From Pyronema omphalodes (taxonomy: Eukaryota > Ascomycota > Pezizomycetes > Pezizales > Pyronemataceae), in assembly GCA_024516155.1 (NCBI GenBank), contig JAJJXM010000036.1, forward strand, positions 434,001-498,000: a stretch of 64,000 bases of DNA, written 5' to 3'. Shown in pieces: positions 11,106 through 23,476 of the stretch. The notes beneath the pieces were generated by a model that saw only the letters and a program-made list of their open reading frames with translations, was not told the origin of the DNA and searched no databases. A program made the position numbers and the translations under genes. Position 1 is the stretch's first letter. Each line of letters starts with the position of its first letter.

Positions 11106-13341
11106 TTTCTTTCATTGGATTAAAAAAAAAAGATTCCAGACCCTGGAGGAAGACGGGTTATGTACGAATTGTATTATATTGTAGTGTATTGTACTGTTAA
11201 GACTGCTATGGGGTTGGTGTATCATATCATTATCATATCATTATCACTATTGCTTCCGCCTAGTACCGGTTATGATAGGGTTCTATGATCTGTGGTGTGG
11301 TATTGTAATGGGAATCAGGAATCAATACCATTGCATTGAGAAGTGGAATTTCTCTGATAAAGACCTGTAGTAGAAAGATAAGAGAGTTATGGTACTGTGA
11401 TCAGTGATCAGTGATCGGGCAATGAAATATGTGTATCAGACAATCTATATTTCAGCAGCAGATGATAACTCGGGATCATGTAGGATTATCTAGGTTGCTG
11501 TTGAAACTCTGTGTTTTGCGTATTTAAAGTATGCATTGGTTGCAGTTACATACATACCACCAACGGAGTTCTTCCGGATCATTTATAGAGCACACCATAA
11601 GCTGTAATCTTCGTCTATTCTACCGACCTTCTACGTAGCTGTGGATGAGTATCGCTGAGCGGGTTAGTCGCTATGTAGCATCCTTAGGCCCTAGCTGCCA
11701 GCGCGTACATGAGTTCTCACTCACCCTATAACCCGTATATACTACCGGGTCAACTTTAACATTTCTGTTTTGTTTCTTTCTCCCTCGCATGTTTATGCAT
11801 TCACATTCCGCTGTTTCCACCCCATCATTCTCCTCCAGCTTGAGCTCTGGAGGAATGTTTCCTACGTATGCGGATAAAAAAACTTTGTGAAATTACAGGA
11901 GGATAATCGCTTAACATTCTAATCTACTAGCGTTGATTGGGTTTCTTTTAATTTCTTCGCGAAGATTATTGTGCTTGGCGTTTTTGGTGGTGTCAATTGT
12001 CTTCACGACATATATAGTGCGCCATGGATTTGTATTTGAAAGATCATGACTATCGTGGTGTTTTTTTTTTTTTCTTGGGATTCGAGTTTGTGTTTGCTTG
12101 TTTGCTTGGATTTTGTGTTTGTGGGTCGTTCGTGCTAATGTCAAAGTTACACCTCGTTACACCTCGTTACGTCAGCGTTGGTTGCGTCGAGTGGAGCCAG
12201 GCCTGGCAACCTGCCTGCCGCATCCACGGGTTGGGTTCAAAAATAGCTCAAGCCACATTTCGTTTACGGGGGCCTTGCTATTTGTCGCGTGTCCGACTAT
12301 TCCTAAGCCTGCCATCGTACATTTCTAGTTGCAACTTGCATTTTTTCTTTCTTTATTTCTTCTTCTTATTGATTGAAATAATTAGGATGTGTGAATGAAA
12401 TAGAAAGAAATATCTTTAAGTCTTTTTTTTTGTCTTTGTCTTTGTCTTTGCTGCGCTTTGTCTTGATTCGCTTTGCTTTGCATGTGTCGTGACTTTGGGA
12501 ATGTGATAGGATATGTATGGTATTCGAAGTTTCTGGAAGCGTCGGAGGTGTTCGGGGGTTTTCGTTTGTTCGGTCCGCTTTGTGAGATCCGTCTTGGGTC
12601 TGTGTGGCTTTTTTTTACCGAAGGGACCTGAATGATGGTGATGATGATGATGATGATATCGTCAGTGACTGAAGGCAGCTTTGTCTTTCTAGATCTCTAG
12701 ATCTTCTTCTTCAGATGGTTCTCAATGACCTTGCCTGGACATTCCCCCACCACCCCTTCCCTGAATTCAACCGGCGATATGGTTGGAATACATTTCGATG
12801 ATGGCGATCTGGTTGTTCGTTGCGACGACGTAACGTTGATGCGGACCTTGCTTGGTTGATTGCTTGTTATGTAGCATTACAACTGTAAACACACAAACCT
12901 CGTTCTGGGATAAAACAATCATGATGCAATTAATAGTTGATTGCTTGTTTGAGCCTCTATTACCCATTACCTGCTGAAATTATACCTGCTTATACCTGCT
13001 TAACATTGCCCGGCTTGATCTTCATCTCCCTGCCTAGATCCTCACTCGCCCGACTCGGCTTCCGGCGGACGGGTTGGTTGTTATGTTTCTCCCTTGCGCG
13101 GAGGGGGTTCAACTCACCATGGTCCATATGCATCTTATGCATGCTTGCTAGTTATGCTTAGCCCCCAAAGAATGCTAACTTTGGTGTGGATGACAGCACC
13201 ACGAAACTGGAACCTGCCACCTTCCATCATCTCCCAGGTTCTAAGAAAACCCCATCAACTCCCGACACAACAATCCACAATACATACTCACCATCTTCAT
13301 CACACAATAGCATCTTCAACAGAACTCATCAAAATACAGCA

Positions 13342-14298
13342 ATGTCATCTGCTGCCCCACCAAACAATGCTGCTGAGCAGCCCCTGATGGTCCGTCTACA
13401 GGCCTTGGCTCAGACTCTCCAGTTTGCGTGGTTTGTCGGGTATGTTCAACTTTCAACTACAGTATTCGTAATGATGGGAAAAGTTACTGACAGACAGATA
13501 AAAGACATCTCACCCTCCTCATCACTACCCTCCGTTACACCATCGCCATTCTCAAGTTCTCCGCAAACACAACCGGCGCAAACATCGCCTACCGTCTTGC
13601 TTTCCTCAGCGCTGCGGCTACCTATGGAATCGTTGTTTACAAGGCATACCGTGCACGATTCCGCGCGGGAACCATGCCCACCGGTCAGCAGGGAGTTATC
13701 AAGATTCTCGGTGACGAGAACGTTCAGTACCTTTGTACGTTGTCCCGTCGCATTATCACAAGCTTCTACAGATAAATCCCTCAGCATGGAATCCTAGCTA
13801 ACCCCTCCTTCCCTCGCAGTGATGGCCTTCTGCTGGCTCTACAGCACCCCCGTCTACTTCGCCCTCTTCCCCTTCGCCGTCTACTCAACCTTCCACTTCT
13901 TGTCCTACCTCCGCTCCAACCTCCTCCCCGTTATCTCCCCCACCACCTCCGCCGATGCCATCAGCCGCTTCGTAAAGAAGAACTACGACACCTCAATGCA
14001 TCTTGTTGCCAACTTGGAGATTTTGCTCTGGGCCCGTGTTTTCCTTTACGCTTTGTTCTTCCAGAACAGCTGGATTTTGTTGGCTATTTACACCCTCTTC
14101 CTTCGCGCCAGATACGCCCAGAGCGCTTTCATCAGAGATGCTATGAGAGGTATTGAGATGCGGGGTGATGCGGTTATTGGAGAGCCTAACATCCCTGAGG
14201 GTGTCAAGAATGCTTGGAATGTCGCCAAGACTGCTATTAAGAGATTTGGTGAGGTGTCTAACATCCAGGGTGCTCCCGCTGCTCAGAAGACTCAGTAA
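13342..14298 (+). CDS. pom33: Pom33/Per33/TMEM33-family membrane protein
   Basis: Exons 13342-13439, 13505-13734 and 13820-14298 give 268 residues. The family (yeast Pom33 and Per33, fission yeast Tts1, animal TMEM33) shapes ER tubules and helps place nuclear pores. Visible: hydrophilic head, LAQTLQFAWFVGHLTLL as first hydrophobic segment, a second around LAFLSAAATYGIVVYKAYRA, then LMAFCWLYSTPVYFALFPFA, and a fourth in ILLWARVFLYALFFQNSW, followed by RARYAQSAFIRDA, a conserved family stretch, and an amphipathic tail. Intron 1 (65 nt) must end at AAAG (13501-13504) to keep the frame; two closer CAGs are only 3 and 7 nt from the CTGAC branch site. Intron 2 is 85 nt with a CTAAC branch. Family call is good; which paralogue function applies is not decidable. 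Confidence 0.92.
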
Positions 14299-15042
14299 GC
14301 TTGTTGGACTGTCGAGACTGTCGAGGCTGTCAAAGGCCGTTAAATGCCAGAAACGTTAAAAAGCCTCAAAATCTATCGGTCGTTTTAGAGAGAAAAAGGA
14401 GCAAGCTTGATGTGGAAAAATAGTCCAGAGAACAAGAAAGAAGAAGGAAGATGAAGCTGTCAGTAATATGGAGTTTTTTTTTTTTTTTTCTTTAAAAAGG
14501 AGCTAGTTGTAGTAGCGGTAGTGGTAGCAGTAGGAGTAGGAGTAGTAGGAGTAGTTTCTGTTAGTTGCAGGTGTTATTTGGTGCATGTTTTCTTTTTTAA
14601 AACTCTTTTTCTTGGTGTTTTCGTTGTGGTTTCGTGGAATGCAAATGTCGGTTGGTCTTTTTTTGTCTTGGTCCTAGTTGTTATGGTTAATGCGGATATG
14701 CGTATATGGTATTTTTGATATTCCAGTCTGTGTGTTTTTTCCGTTTGAGGCTGAGGCTGAGAGAATTTAAGGCGAGGTGATGATTTGTGGTGAGGTGATG
14801 ATTTGTGGTGGGGTGATGATGATGATGTGGTCTTGATGCTTGTGATGGCTATGTAATCGGTAGCTTGATATTGAAATATCTGGTAGCTCGAAGGACTGAA
14901 ATATTGAAATATTAAAGTATCTTAATTATCTCGATTATTTCCGATATCTTATCTACCAGTCTCCCAGTCTAGCGGTGTGAAATGGTATGTATGGGGAAAA
15001 TTAATCATGAGATATCATTGATTAGATGTGGAGAATTAGGAA

Positions 15043-15064
15043 CCCCCCCCCCCCCCCCCCCCCC
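15043..15064. repeat. C homopolymer, 22 nt
   Basis: An unbroken run of 22 C on the + strand, followed by GG and an A run. Confidence 0.95.
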
Positions 15065-15167
15065 GGAAAAAAAATGATATGACCGGTCGTAGACTTGGAA
15101 TATTGTATGCTGTATGCTGTATGCTGTATGCTGAAGGAATATGCTGAAGGAATATGCTGAAGGAATA

Positions 15168-15571
15168 TCTATGTCTATGTCTATGTCTATGTCTATGTCT
15201 ATGTCTATGTCTATGTCTATGTCTATGTCTATGTCTATGTCTATGTCTATGTCTATGTCTATGTCTATGTCTATGTCTATGTCTATGTATGTCTATGTCT
15301 ATGTCTATGTCTATGTCTATGTCTATGTCTATGTCTATGTCTATGTCTATGTCTATGTCTATGTCTATGTCTATGTCTATGTCTATGTCTATGTCTATGT
15401 CTATGTCTATGTCTATGTCTATGTCTATGTCTATGTCTATGTCTATGTCTATGTCTATGTCTATGTCTATGTCTATGTCTATGTCTATGTCTATGTCTAT
15501 GTCTATGTCTATGTCTATGTCTATGTCTATGTCTATGTCTATGTCTATGTCTATGTCTATGTCTATGTCTA
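15168..15571. repeat. Hexanucleotide array TATGTC, about 67 copies
   Basis: About 400 bp of TATGTC, essentially without substitutions. One unit at about 15286 lacks two bases (TATG next to TATGTC), which shifts the register once. The array ends in three diverged TATACC units. Confidence 0.97.
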
Positions 15572-15677
15572 TACCTATACCTATGCATATACCGGATTTT
15601 GTGTTTATGTTCATGTTCATGTTCACATATCAAACCAACCGCAACCAACCGCAAAGGAGATAAATCACAGACAGAAC

Positions 15678-15700
15678 GGGGGGGGGGGGGGGGGGGGGGG
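15678..15700. repeat. G homopolymer, 23 nt
   Basis: An unbroken run of 23 G, then A and GGGG. The + strand can form G-quadruplex structures. Confidence 0.95.
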
Positions 15701-15839
15701 AGGGGTGAATGGGGTGGATATCGTAAGCAAGGCAGGAGGCAAGGTTACTGTGGGATTTAGATTTTATGGATGGAGGAACGTTCTGATAGTGTATGTATGT
15801 AGTATTGATAGCATTGATAGTGATAGTATACCCTGGCAT

Positions 15840-16001
15840 GGTATGGTATGGTATGGTATGGTATGGTATGGTATGGTATGGTATGGTATGGTATGGTATG
15901 GTATGGTATGGTATGGTATGGTATGGTATGGTATGGTATGGTATGGTATGGTATGGTATGGTATGGTATGGTATGGTATGGTATGGTATGGTATGGTATG
16001 G
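15840..16001. repeat. Pentanucleotide array GGTAT, about 32 copies
   Basis: Perfect GGTAT units. The left flank GATAGTGATAGTATACCCTG recurs at about 16073-16095 and is again followed by three GGTAT units, so flank plus array start has been duplicated. Confidence 0.97.
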
Positions 16002-16138
16002 ATTGATAGTATTGATAGTATTGGTATCGATAACACTGGTGATAGTGGTATTGATAGTGATAGTTATAGTGATAGTGATAGTGATAGTATACCCTGGCAT
16101 GGTATGGTATGGTAGAGGGTAGAGAAAGAGTAGAGAAA

Positions 16139-16282
16139 GAGGAGGAAAAAGAGGAGGAAAAAGAGGAGGAAAAAGAGGAGGAAAAAGAGGAGGAAAAAGA
16201 GGAGGAAAAAGAGGAGGAAAAAGAGGAGGAAAAAGAGGAGGAAAAAGAGGAGGAAAAAGAGGAGGAAAAAGAGGAGGAAAAA
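16139..16282. repeat. 12-bp tandem repeat GAGGAGGAAAAA, 12 copies
   Basis: Twelve perfect units, flanked on both sides by related GTAGAGAAAGA units. The strand is purely purine, so triplex (H-DNA) formation is possible. Confidence 0.95.
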
Positions 16283-16979
16283 GAGTAGAGAAAGAGTAGA
16301 GAAAGAGTAGAGAGAGGGTAGGGAAGGGGTAGAGAGACGGTAGAGATGGTGATGGGAACTGGGGTTTTATGTGTAGAGTAGAGAGTAGACTCAGTCCACA
16401 TAAAAGATGATGGTATGATTGATATTGCATACGGTTGTATGGACATATGAAGAACTGGATATATGAAGTTTCAAGTATTAGTTTTTTATGTTTGTATTGC
16501 ATGACAGGGTTATTGGGTATCATGGGGACTTGGATGACGTTGATGTATTTTATGGGAAGATGCTAGGGGTTATTGGGATGTCTAAATATCTACAGCTTCG
16601 GAGTTTCAACATTTAAACACCAAGTTTTTTTTTTCTTAATCCCTCTATGGTTATTATGAGTTTTCATGGTGATGATATATATTAATACGTAGATGCATGT
16701 AGTTATAGTTATAGTTATAGATGCATATGGATCTATACACAGATAGTTAGATAGTTTCAGAGCAACCACTGACAAATCCCAACATTTCACTACTTCACTA
16801 CTACACTATTGTTTTTCAGTATCCAGCTAGAGTCAGTTTGGATATATAAAAAAAGGGGGGTTTATAGTAAATGGAATTAGCTGGATTTCGATTGACAAGG
16901 GATGTAACTATAATTTGTAACACCACATATGGCATTTGTTATTGAATTCTGGTTACCAATCATATGATCCTAACTAACA

Positions 16980-17091
16980 CCCCCCCCCCCCCCCCCTCAA
17001 CCTGACAAACCCCGAAACTTATAGTTCCCCATATACATCACCATAACCCTAAATCCCCAGCATCTAAATCCCCCCCCCCCCCCCCCCCCCC
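16980..17091. repeat. Two C homopolymers (18 and 22 nt)
   Basis: Runs of C at 16980-16997 and 17070-17091, 72 bp apart. A further 20-nt C run lies at 18104-18123. Confidence 0.9.
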
Positions 17092-18860
17092 AGAACTGTT
17101 TCCGAAGCTAGAGCTGCTCGAAGGATATTATGGAAATGATGTTTTAAAGGGACTCAAGAGGGTTTAGAGGGATATCAACAGGAGTATGGATTGTAGTAAT
17201 CTAAAGTAAGGTCGTAAGGAAAAAAAAAAGAAAAAGAACAAGAAAAGGAATGATGATGATGATGATGATGCAGAAATTAGAATATGAAACAATATATCCA
17301 TAAATTGGACCGAAGATAAATTTAATTTAAACTTCAAAGAGATCATAAATTTAATTCAAACTTCAAAGAGATTATGAATTTCCAAGATGATAGATTTTTT
17401 TATTTAGATCATTATACATTCAACAACGTCATCTAAACTTTTGAAATCCTGCACAGATTCAATGAATGAAACTGTTGACCTTTATATCATTAGATTGATA
17501 CTTATACTGCTTCACTGATGGATAATATGAACTCACCCTCTTCATCATCTATCCTCGATTCAATAACATTCCTACCCCCCGATCTTTATTTGTCTCCTAG
17601 AAAGCATATATGCTCCACAACTTCAACCTCCTGCCGGTGTTGATGGGTTTAGGGGTGCAGTTGGCTGTCTAGGTGTGAGGATGAAGCGGCGGGCGAATCC
17701 GTTTGGAGGGTGGTGAATAATGATAGAGAAGGTACATCCGCCTATACAGCAGTTTAATTTGAGGCCTCTTTGTGAAATATTCTGAGTATTCAAAGCCATT
17801 TTATGCTCAATTTAAATATTGACGTTGATTTAATTCTTTTGAGTATCGAGTGATATAAAATGATCGACACACCACACTAGAACGGATCAAGACAGTGGTG
17901 GTTACATATATGTAAGACTATTCCGCACCATTCATACTAATATATCTTTTCCCCCTCTGAACCCTCTGACCTGGGGTTTATATGTAGGTTTTCATTTTTA
18001 TTTTGTTGAGGTCATTGCTGTAGAAGTGGTCAGGGCCGTCGTTGGATAGATGCATCATGCATAGATGTTCGCGGTTTCGATATTGTTTTTCGACTTCTTT
18101 CAACCCCCCCCCCCCCCCCCCCCGCCCGTCTTTGCAAAGTTTATGGTTATATCTAGTTCTAGATATAATCAAGACAGATAATAGAGGTGGGTCGATACCA
18201 GGGTATCAAATGCCCTGTTTTCCGGTGATTTTTCATTTCCAAAGTCTCGGATTTGGGGCTGATATTGTGGGAGACTACTGAGTTCACACGTTTTTTGGTA
18301 ACTCCAATGTAGCTCCAAAATGCTAATAAATAGTATGCTATGATTTTGATAAAAGCACGTGGTGGGATGGACACAGTGCCTGGCTGGTAAGGCCTACGTT
18401 ATTCTTTAGTCGTTACTCGTTAATCATTAGTCGTGATCCGTTATCTGGGAATGTAGTTAAAAGCTACCAGGGGTTGGGTTCGCCCTATAAGTTCAAGGCG
18501 AAACTTCCGTGGTCATGGGTTTCTTCGCGAATCTAGATAAAGATGCTGATTACCGGGGAAGGTATAGATGCGGGCTTGTGGATGATGGTAGATCATGGTG
18601 CATCACTACGGCGTGGGAGGGGATTGGAGTTACATAGACGAGCACATGAGAACTTGCGTGTCTGGTGATGGTGTACCGTGTAGATGAAGTTGATAGTTCA
18701 AAAAAGGTTACATAACTATTGCACGACCTGCGCTAGGTATTCTATCAAATCACAAAATTCCGCTTTCAACTTTCCAAAAATCATATCATGAAACCCACTC
18801 TCATGTATCACCTTCTCTCACCCCTTTATCCTCTCCACCCCATCCGTATCCCTACCATAA

Positions 18861-21154
18861 TCAAGCATAAGGCACATACAACAAATTTTGCCAAAACGCA
18901 TCAAACGGCGTCCCAGCATTACTAGCCCCCTGCTCAGAACACCCCACCCCCTCCTCCACTACCCCGTCCATACCCGTAAACCCAAAATCCGTCCCAAACT
19001 CCGGTATCTCACCTCCTAATATCTCATCTAACTCCCTACTCGATAAAATCCCCGTATTAATCGGACCCAGTGCAGAAAAATCCTGAAAGTTGTTGACGGC
19101 GGCACCATCACATCCCGTGGGGAATATAGAGGGGAGGGTATCCATCACCGATACCGAGGATGCGGGACTTTCATGGGAGCTGGAGTTGGAGTAATAGGTA
19201 CTCTCCGTGGTGGAGGCTGGGGATACGGAGGTTGATATACTAGCAGACGGAGACGTGGAGCGGAATAGGTTTATTGAGGACTTGGCTTTTTTGATAAGGA
19301 GCTTTAAGACGGATGCGCCCTTTTCGGCGAGCTTTACTCGGCGCCCGATGATGGAGAGTCGGTCTTGAGCTCGGTGGAGATGGGTGAGTGCTGCATCTAT
19401 GGTGTGGGAATCTAGGGAGGATGGAGAGGTGATTAGGACGGCGGAGATTAAGACGGCGGGATCGAAGGTGCTGGAAAAGTGGTTAGAATCATGCTATATC
19501 GCTCGTTTCGTAGATTCGGATGAGGGGGGGTTACAAAAAGTTTAAAGTATAGAGAGTGTGCAAGTGCTCTCTTAGTCCTTCGAAAAGTCTTTCCTGGCTT
19601 TTGAGAACTTCTAGGCCGGAGTCTACTATGATTCTTCGGCTTTTTGTTCTGGTGAAAATAAATGGTCGGTGGATGCCTACGACAAGGCAGTGGTAGCTCC
19701 CCTTCAATAGCTCCGCCTGGATGGCGAGAAAGGGGATTTTGTCATCGTGTCTAGTGTCTCTATTCTGAATAGCCAAGGCAGGAGGATATAGATCAGATAA
19801 AGCTTCGAGTTTACTGTGGAGACTTTCTAGGGCTGCTATATCGTTTGTGGAGAGCTCATCGATGGAGTTTATGATATGTGCGAGTTCATAATCGAGAAGA
19901 CGCTCGGTGAAGGATGTAGGTGGATCGAGGGGACTGCGGGGTACGAGGGGGGAGATGGTGAGGTCACAGTCAATGGGCGGGGGCACAGTGCAGTGCCGGT
20001 CGTTGATTAAGGTAGGACGACCGAGAATTATGGACATGAACCTGTAGGATGTTAAGATCACCATCACTCGATGTGCAAGGTGGAATCTCAAACACTTACC
20101 GATCCCAGGTATACAAATTCACCCACACCCTCCTCCCTTCTTCAGCTCGTATTTGATCCCCCAGTACCGTGGTTGCTTTGTGTAATCCAACCTCTTGGGC
20201 CTCTCTAATCGCCTGTCCTAACGCATGCCAACTCTCTACAGCCCGTCCTTCTGATTTCAACCAACTAGCTCTGAGGAACCATGTCTGTACTCTCGGGAGC
20301 GTGCTTTTGTGTCTACCCAAGATTTGTGCCATTTCTATAGCAGCATTCGAGTACCTTGACGAAAGAGCACCGAAATCCTCTTTACCCAAGCAAAGTTGAG
20401 AAATCTGTCTAAAATGCTCTCTAGGGAGCATCTGCAGAGAGATGGCACATACTTGCAGCAATAACGCCGGAAATTGTGACAGCTGCTGAGGACCCGGGGA
20501 TAAAGATGAAGTAGACTCGTAAAATGATTCGAGGAGTGACTCGAAGGAGCTTAACTGAACGCTACTATAGAGCCAGTTGCATTCCGCAAAAAAGTTGCGT
20601 ATCAACAGGGAAGCGTATGGTCTAGGAGGAATCAAGGAGAGAATACGCGTGTAGTTTGAAGTTTCTGTTAATTCTGGAGCTGACAGCGGGGATGGAATAG
20701 CATCCAGATCGAGCTACGTCGTGGGGGTTAGATACCAGCCATCATGATGGAGTTATGCAGTAGATCCGTAGATCAAAAGAGGTCTGAGCGTACTGCGCAC
20801 CTTTTCCAACACCTCCGCTGCTGTATTTCCACTATTCAGATATCCAAAACCATCGCTCGTATCCACAGTAAGTGGCGTCGTCTCGACAGGCGATTTGCTA
20901 CGCTCCGCTGTTTCCCCGTCTTTCTCGGTAGGCTTTGTCGATTCATAATGGCAAAGATGTGAAGCAGAACGAACAGTGCAGTTTCCACAGGGCTGTTGGC
21001 GGTCGCACTATCATTGGTTTCCGAAGTTAGCGGCGGGAACTAGATGGCGGAGATGTGCGGAAGAAACCTTCTGTTTGCGACGGTGGCACTCGGTACAACT
21101 GATGATGGGCCTTTGCCGCTTGCGTTTCTTGGTTGGATGATCTGTAGAGGCCAT
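18861..21154 (-). CDS. Zn2Cys6 transcription factor
   Basis: Minus-strand exons 21154-21068, 21007-20801, 20713-20100, 20041-19535 and 19470-18861 give 674 residues. Residues 9-13 (KKRKR) are a likely nuclear signal. The binuclear zinc cluster is complete: C20, C23, C30, C36, C39 and C48 with spacing 2-6-5-2-8, and the 60-nt first intron falls exactly between K29 and C30. A spacer follows, then a fungal-specific middle homology region (about residues 110-420) with the usual RPYASLLIRNFFAECNWLY and RRVWVNLYTWDRFMSIILGR blocks. The C-terminus is Ser/Thr-rich, then acidic, and ends FDAFWQNLLYVPYA, a common activation-tail style. Introns are 58-87 nt with CTAAC branches or clear acceptors. The targets are unknown; it diverges from the permease gene 2.3 kb away, which makes that gene one candidate but no more. 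Confidence 0.93.
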
Positions 21155-23476
21155 TTCTTTCTTTTTTTCGCGGAGGATTCCAAGTTGCGGTTTTGCCGAT
21201 TCAGAGAATGCTTTTGGCAGATTTCGCGGCTTTGCAACCCTGGGCGTTCACACTTTGCAAGCTAAGAAGGATGATTACTCGGGGTTCGGGCAAATGCGGC
21301 TATATTTCGTTACTGATTTGATGATGAAACGAGCCTGGTCTCGCGACGATTATGATTATTCTCTTTTGGAATGCTTTTAGCGAAAAGAAACAATTCCCAT
21401 GTAAAACTTGCTCAACCAATCCCTGGGGCGAAATGTGATTTGTATTGTTTGGTCGTCGATGACAGAGTCATATCGCGATATTTTTAACCTTCACAGATGC
21501 AAGACAATCGGAGGTGGCCGTAGATGGCAGGTGAATGGATGAGATTGGGGATGAAAAGGGTTCCGCAGAGCGATAATTGTGATGAACTGGAGATGGGGAG
21601 GATTTGCTTTTCATTCTTCAGCAGCTGGCTTTTGTAGATTTATCAAAAGATTGGTTAAAAAGGGGGTAATTTGAACAATACTTGTTCCGGAGTAACTCAT
21701 TCTTATATCCGTAGTGAAGAAGGTACCTTTGGCGATATACCACACGTGATCGGGGATAAGCATCGGTTAAAATTCATTATAACCGCTTCACAGTTTCAAC
21801 TGTTATTCTTGGCCGATATTTTCACCGAGTTCTTGGCGTGATTATGTCAGTTCCATGGGGCGCTTTCAAAAGCCAGGAAACAAAACTTTCTTCTCAGCCA
21901 TGAATTACAATCCATTCAATTTGATGGAATTAATAATCATCTTGAATATGCCGTAATTAGCCTTCATTGTGCCGCGTTTGAACTGAACATTACGAGAAGA
22001 TAAACAAAGATCAACCCCTAGGCTCCCATTTGCCCTGTAATACAGAGTCACAGACATATCTTTTGCTGGGGAAATCTTCGGACATAAGAAATGTGTCTGG
22101 AAAAGCAAACCTAGGAACGCTCGCTTCGCTTACGATGCCGAGAGTCCGGTAGCTGGAAAACGCCATGCAGTAGCATCCGCGGAGAAATCAATTGTGGCGA
22201 TGTAAATATGCCTCTATATATGTATTTGAATTCGATACTTGTGTTTGAAGACTTTTGATATGTGGGGTCTGCCATTGATGCGTTTCAAATACTATAAATC
22301 AGATTGAACATAACCACACAAAGGAAGAAGTGCCTAATCGGACTTGAAGCACCAAAGGTAGAACATGAGACAACTGCATGTAAAGGTTGAGATATGACTT
22401 TCCAACTTTATACTAACGTATATCAATTTGTCATACCATGTCTGCACATGCATTCGCTACCAACAAGTAGCCAAGCGGGCCGACACGCCACACATACGGG
22501 ACCACTCACGTTGTATAATGGTGGGTTAGGGATTCACGGACGCAAATAGACTTCGAGTCCTAAGGCAGAGATAGTTTCTGACCAGGCTTATGCTAGGAAC
22601 TACATGGCTTTGACAGCTAAAGCCCCAAGTTATCTCGCCTCGATTAACTTAGTTGGATGTGATATAACATCAGGATAACCAGTTGGGGAATCTAGATTTT
22701 CGGCCCTAAGGAACGCTTCTATGTATTTGGAATCATCATAACTGTACTTTAGACACCGTACTGTGGTGGCGTCTGCTTCTGTAGCTTTACCATGCATTGT
22801 TGTGTATTGAAATGACTGATCGACGGGTTGGCGAGAAGAGCGCTTTGGCGGTGAAAATTGTTATTTCTTGGAGTGTAATGCGTGGATTGGTTTGTGCTTC
22901 AACTCTTGGATCAATTCAATTTGGAAATCCCAGGCTGAATCTAATAATCATTGCGATTATATGAGCAAATAAAGGATTCTTTTCTTCGAGATGATAACTA
23001 TAACTAGCTTAATCTGGAATTAGGCGAGTTTATATTTTCAATCTGGACTGGGAAGGAATGCAATGGGTTGGCAATTGATTGCCTACGGGACGCCACCTGT
23101 AGGATGTAAGATTCCAGTGTAGAGCCTTGTATACTAATGCTTATGTAAATACTGTGAATACATAAAACAAAAACATTATTTCATCTTGGTCCGTCTCCAT
23201 GGACATAAAAAGGTTCACAGAACAACCCTTTCAATTTTAAAATCCAAATTCATGAGTACAAAGACCATTCCGGGTCCTTTATAGAACCTCATTCTAAATC
23301 CAAACCTATTTTTCTCAAACACAAAGGTCTCTATTAATATCTTCCACTGCTCATCCGAGCTTGTGTTGTAACCTTCCATCCTACTCCACCATACTCCATC
23401 ACCATCTATCATCCAACACACGGATTTGGCAACGTTCATCACCACCGGTTATCACTAACTTAAAATAACAACAAAC
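21155..23476. other. Divergent intergenic region, no gene recognised
   Basis: A 2.3-kb interval between the 5' ends of the regulator (-) and the permease (+). It is free of long microsatellites and I find no coding exon, tRNA or recognised RNA. It probably contains both promoters. Confidence 0.5.

Larger units (their letters stand above)
8819..13341. other. Gene-free interval with T-rich tracts and microsatellites
   Basis: Contains the septin 3' region (T-rich, 9087-9375, with a 24-base-plus T run near 9309), many short tandem repeats listed separately, and the promoter of the Pom33-family gene at the right end. Between 11110 and 13200 I see no coding exon with splice support, no tRNA and no recognised RNA. 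Open frames here are low-complexity or run on GT-rich sequence. Confidence 0.5.
14299..18860. other. Gene-free microsatellite block
   Basis: After the Pom33-family gene's 3' region there is no recognisable gene until the regulator on the minus strand. The interval holds the longest simple repeats of the window (listed separately) and several C or G homopolymers. The long open frames here are repeat translations (Ser-Met, Tyr-Gly-Met-Val-Trp and similar) and are not genes. Confidence 0.7.

Noticed and set aside
10701..11123. Gly-Asn / Gly-Asp repeat frame of 140 codons
   Set aside because: It is the GGTAAT/GGTGAT satellite; a Met-Val frame is also open in the same place, so openness has no coding meaning.
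11640..11665. C/D-box snoRNA-like GGATGAGTATCGCTGA
   Set aside because: The boxes are too close together and no terminal stem is visible.
15141..16115. Open frames of 170-320 codons made of Ser-Met, Tyr-Val and Tyr-Gly-Met-Val-Trp repeats
   Set aside because: They are translations of TATGTC and GGTAT microsatellites, open in several frames on both strands, with no non-repeat coding part.
22470..22530. tRNA-like GTAGCCAAGCGGGCCGACACG
   Set aside because: No T-arm or matching acceptor stem follows at the right distance.
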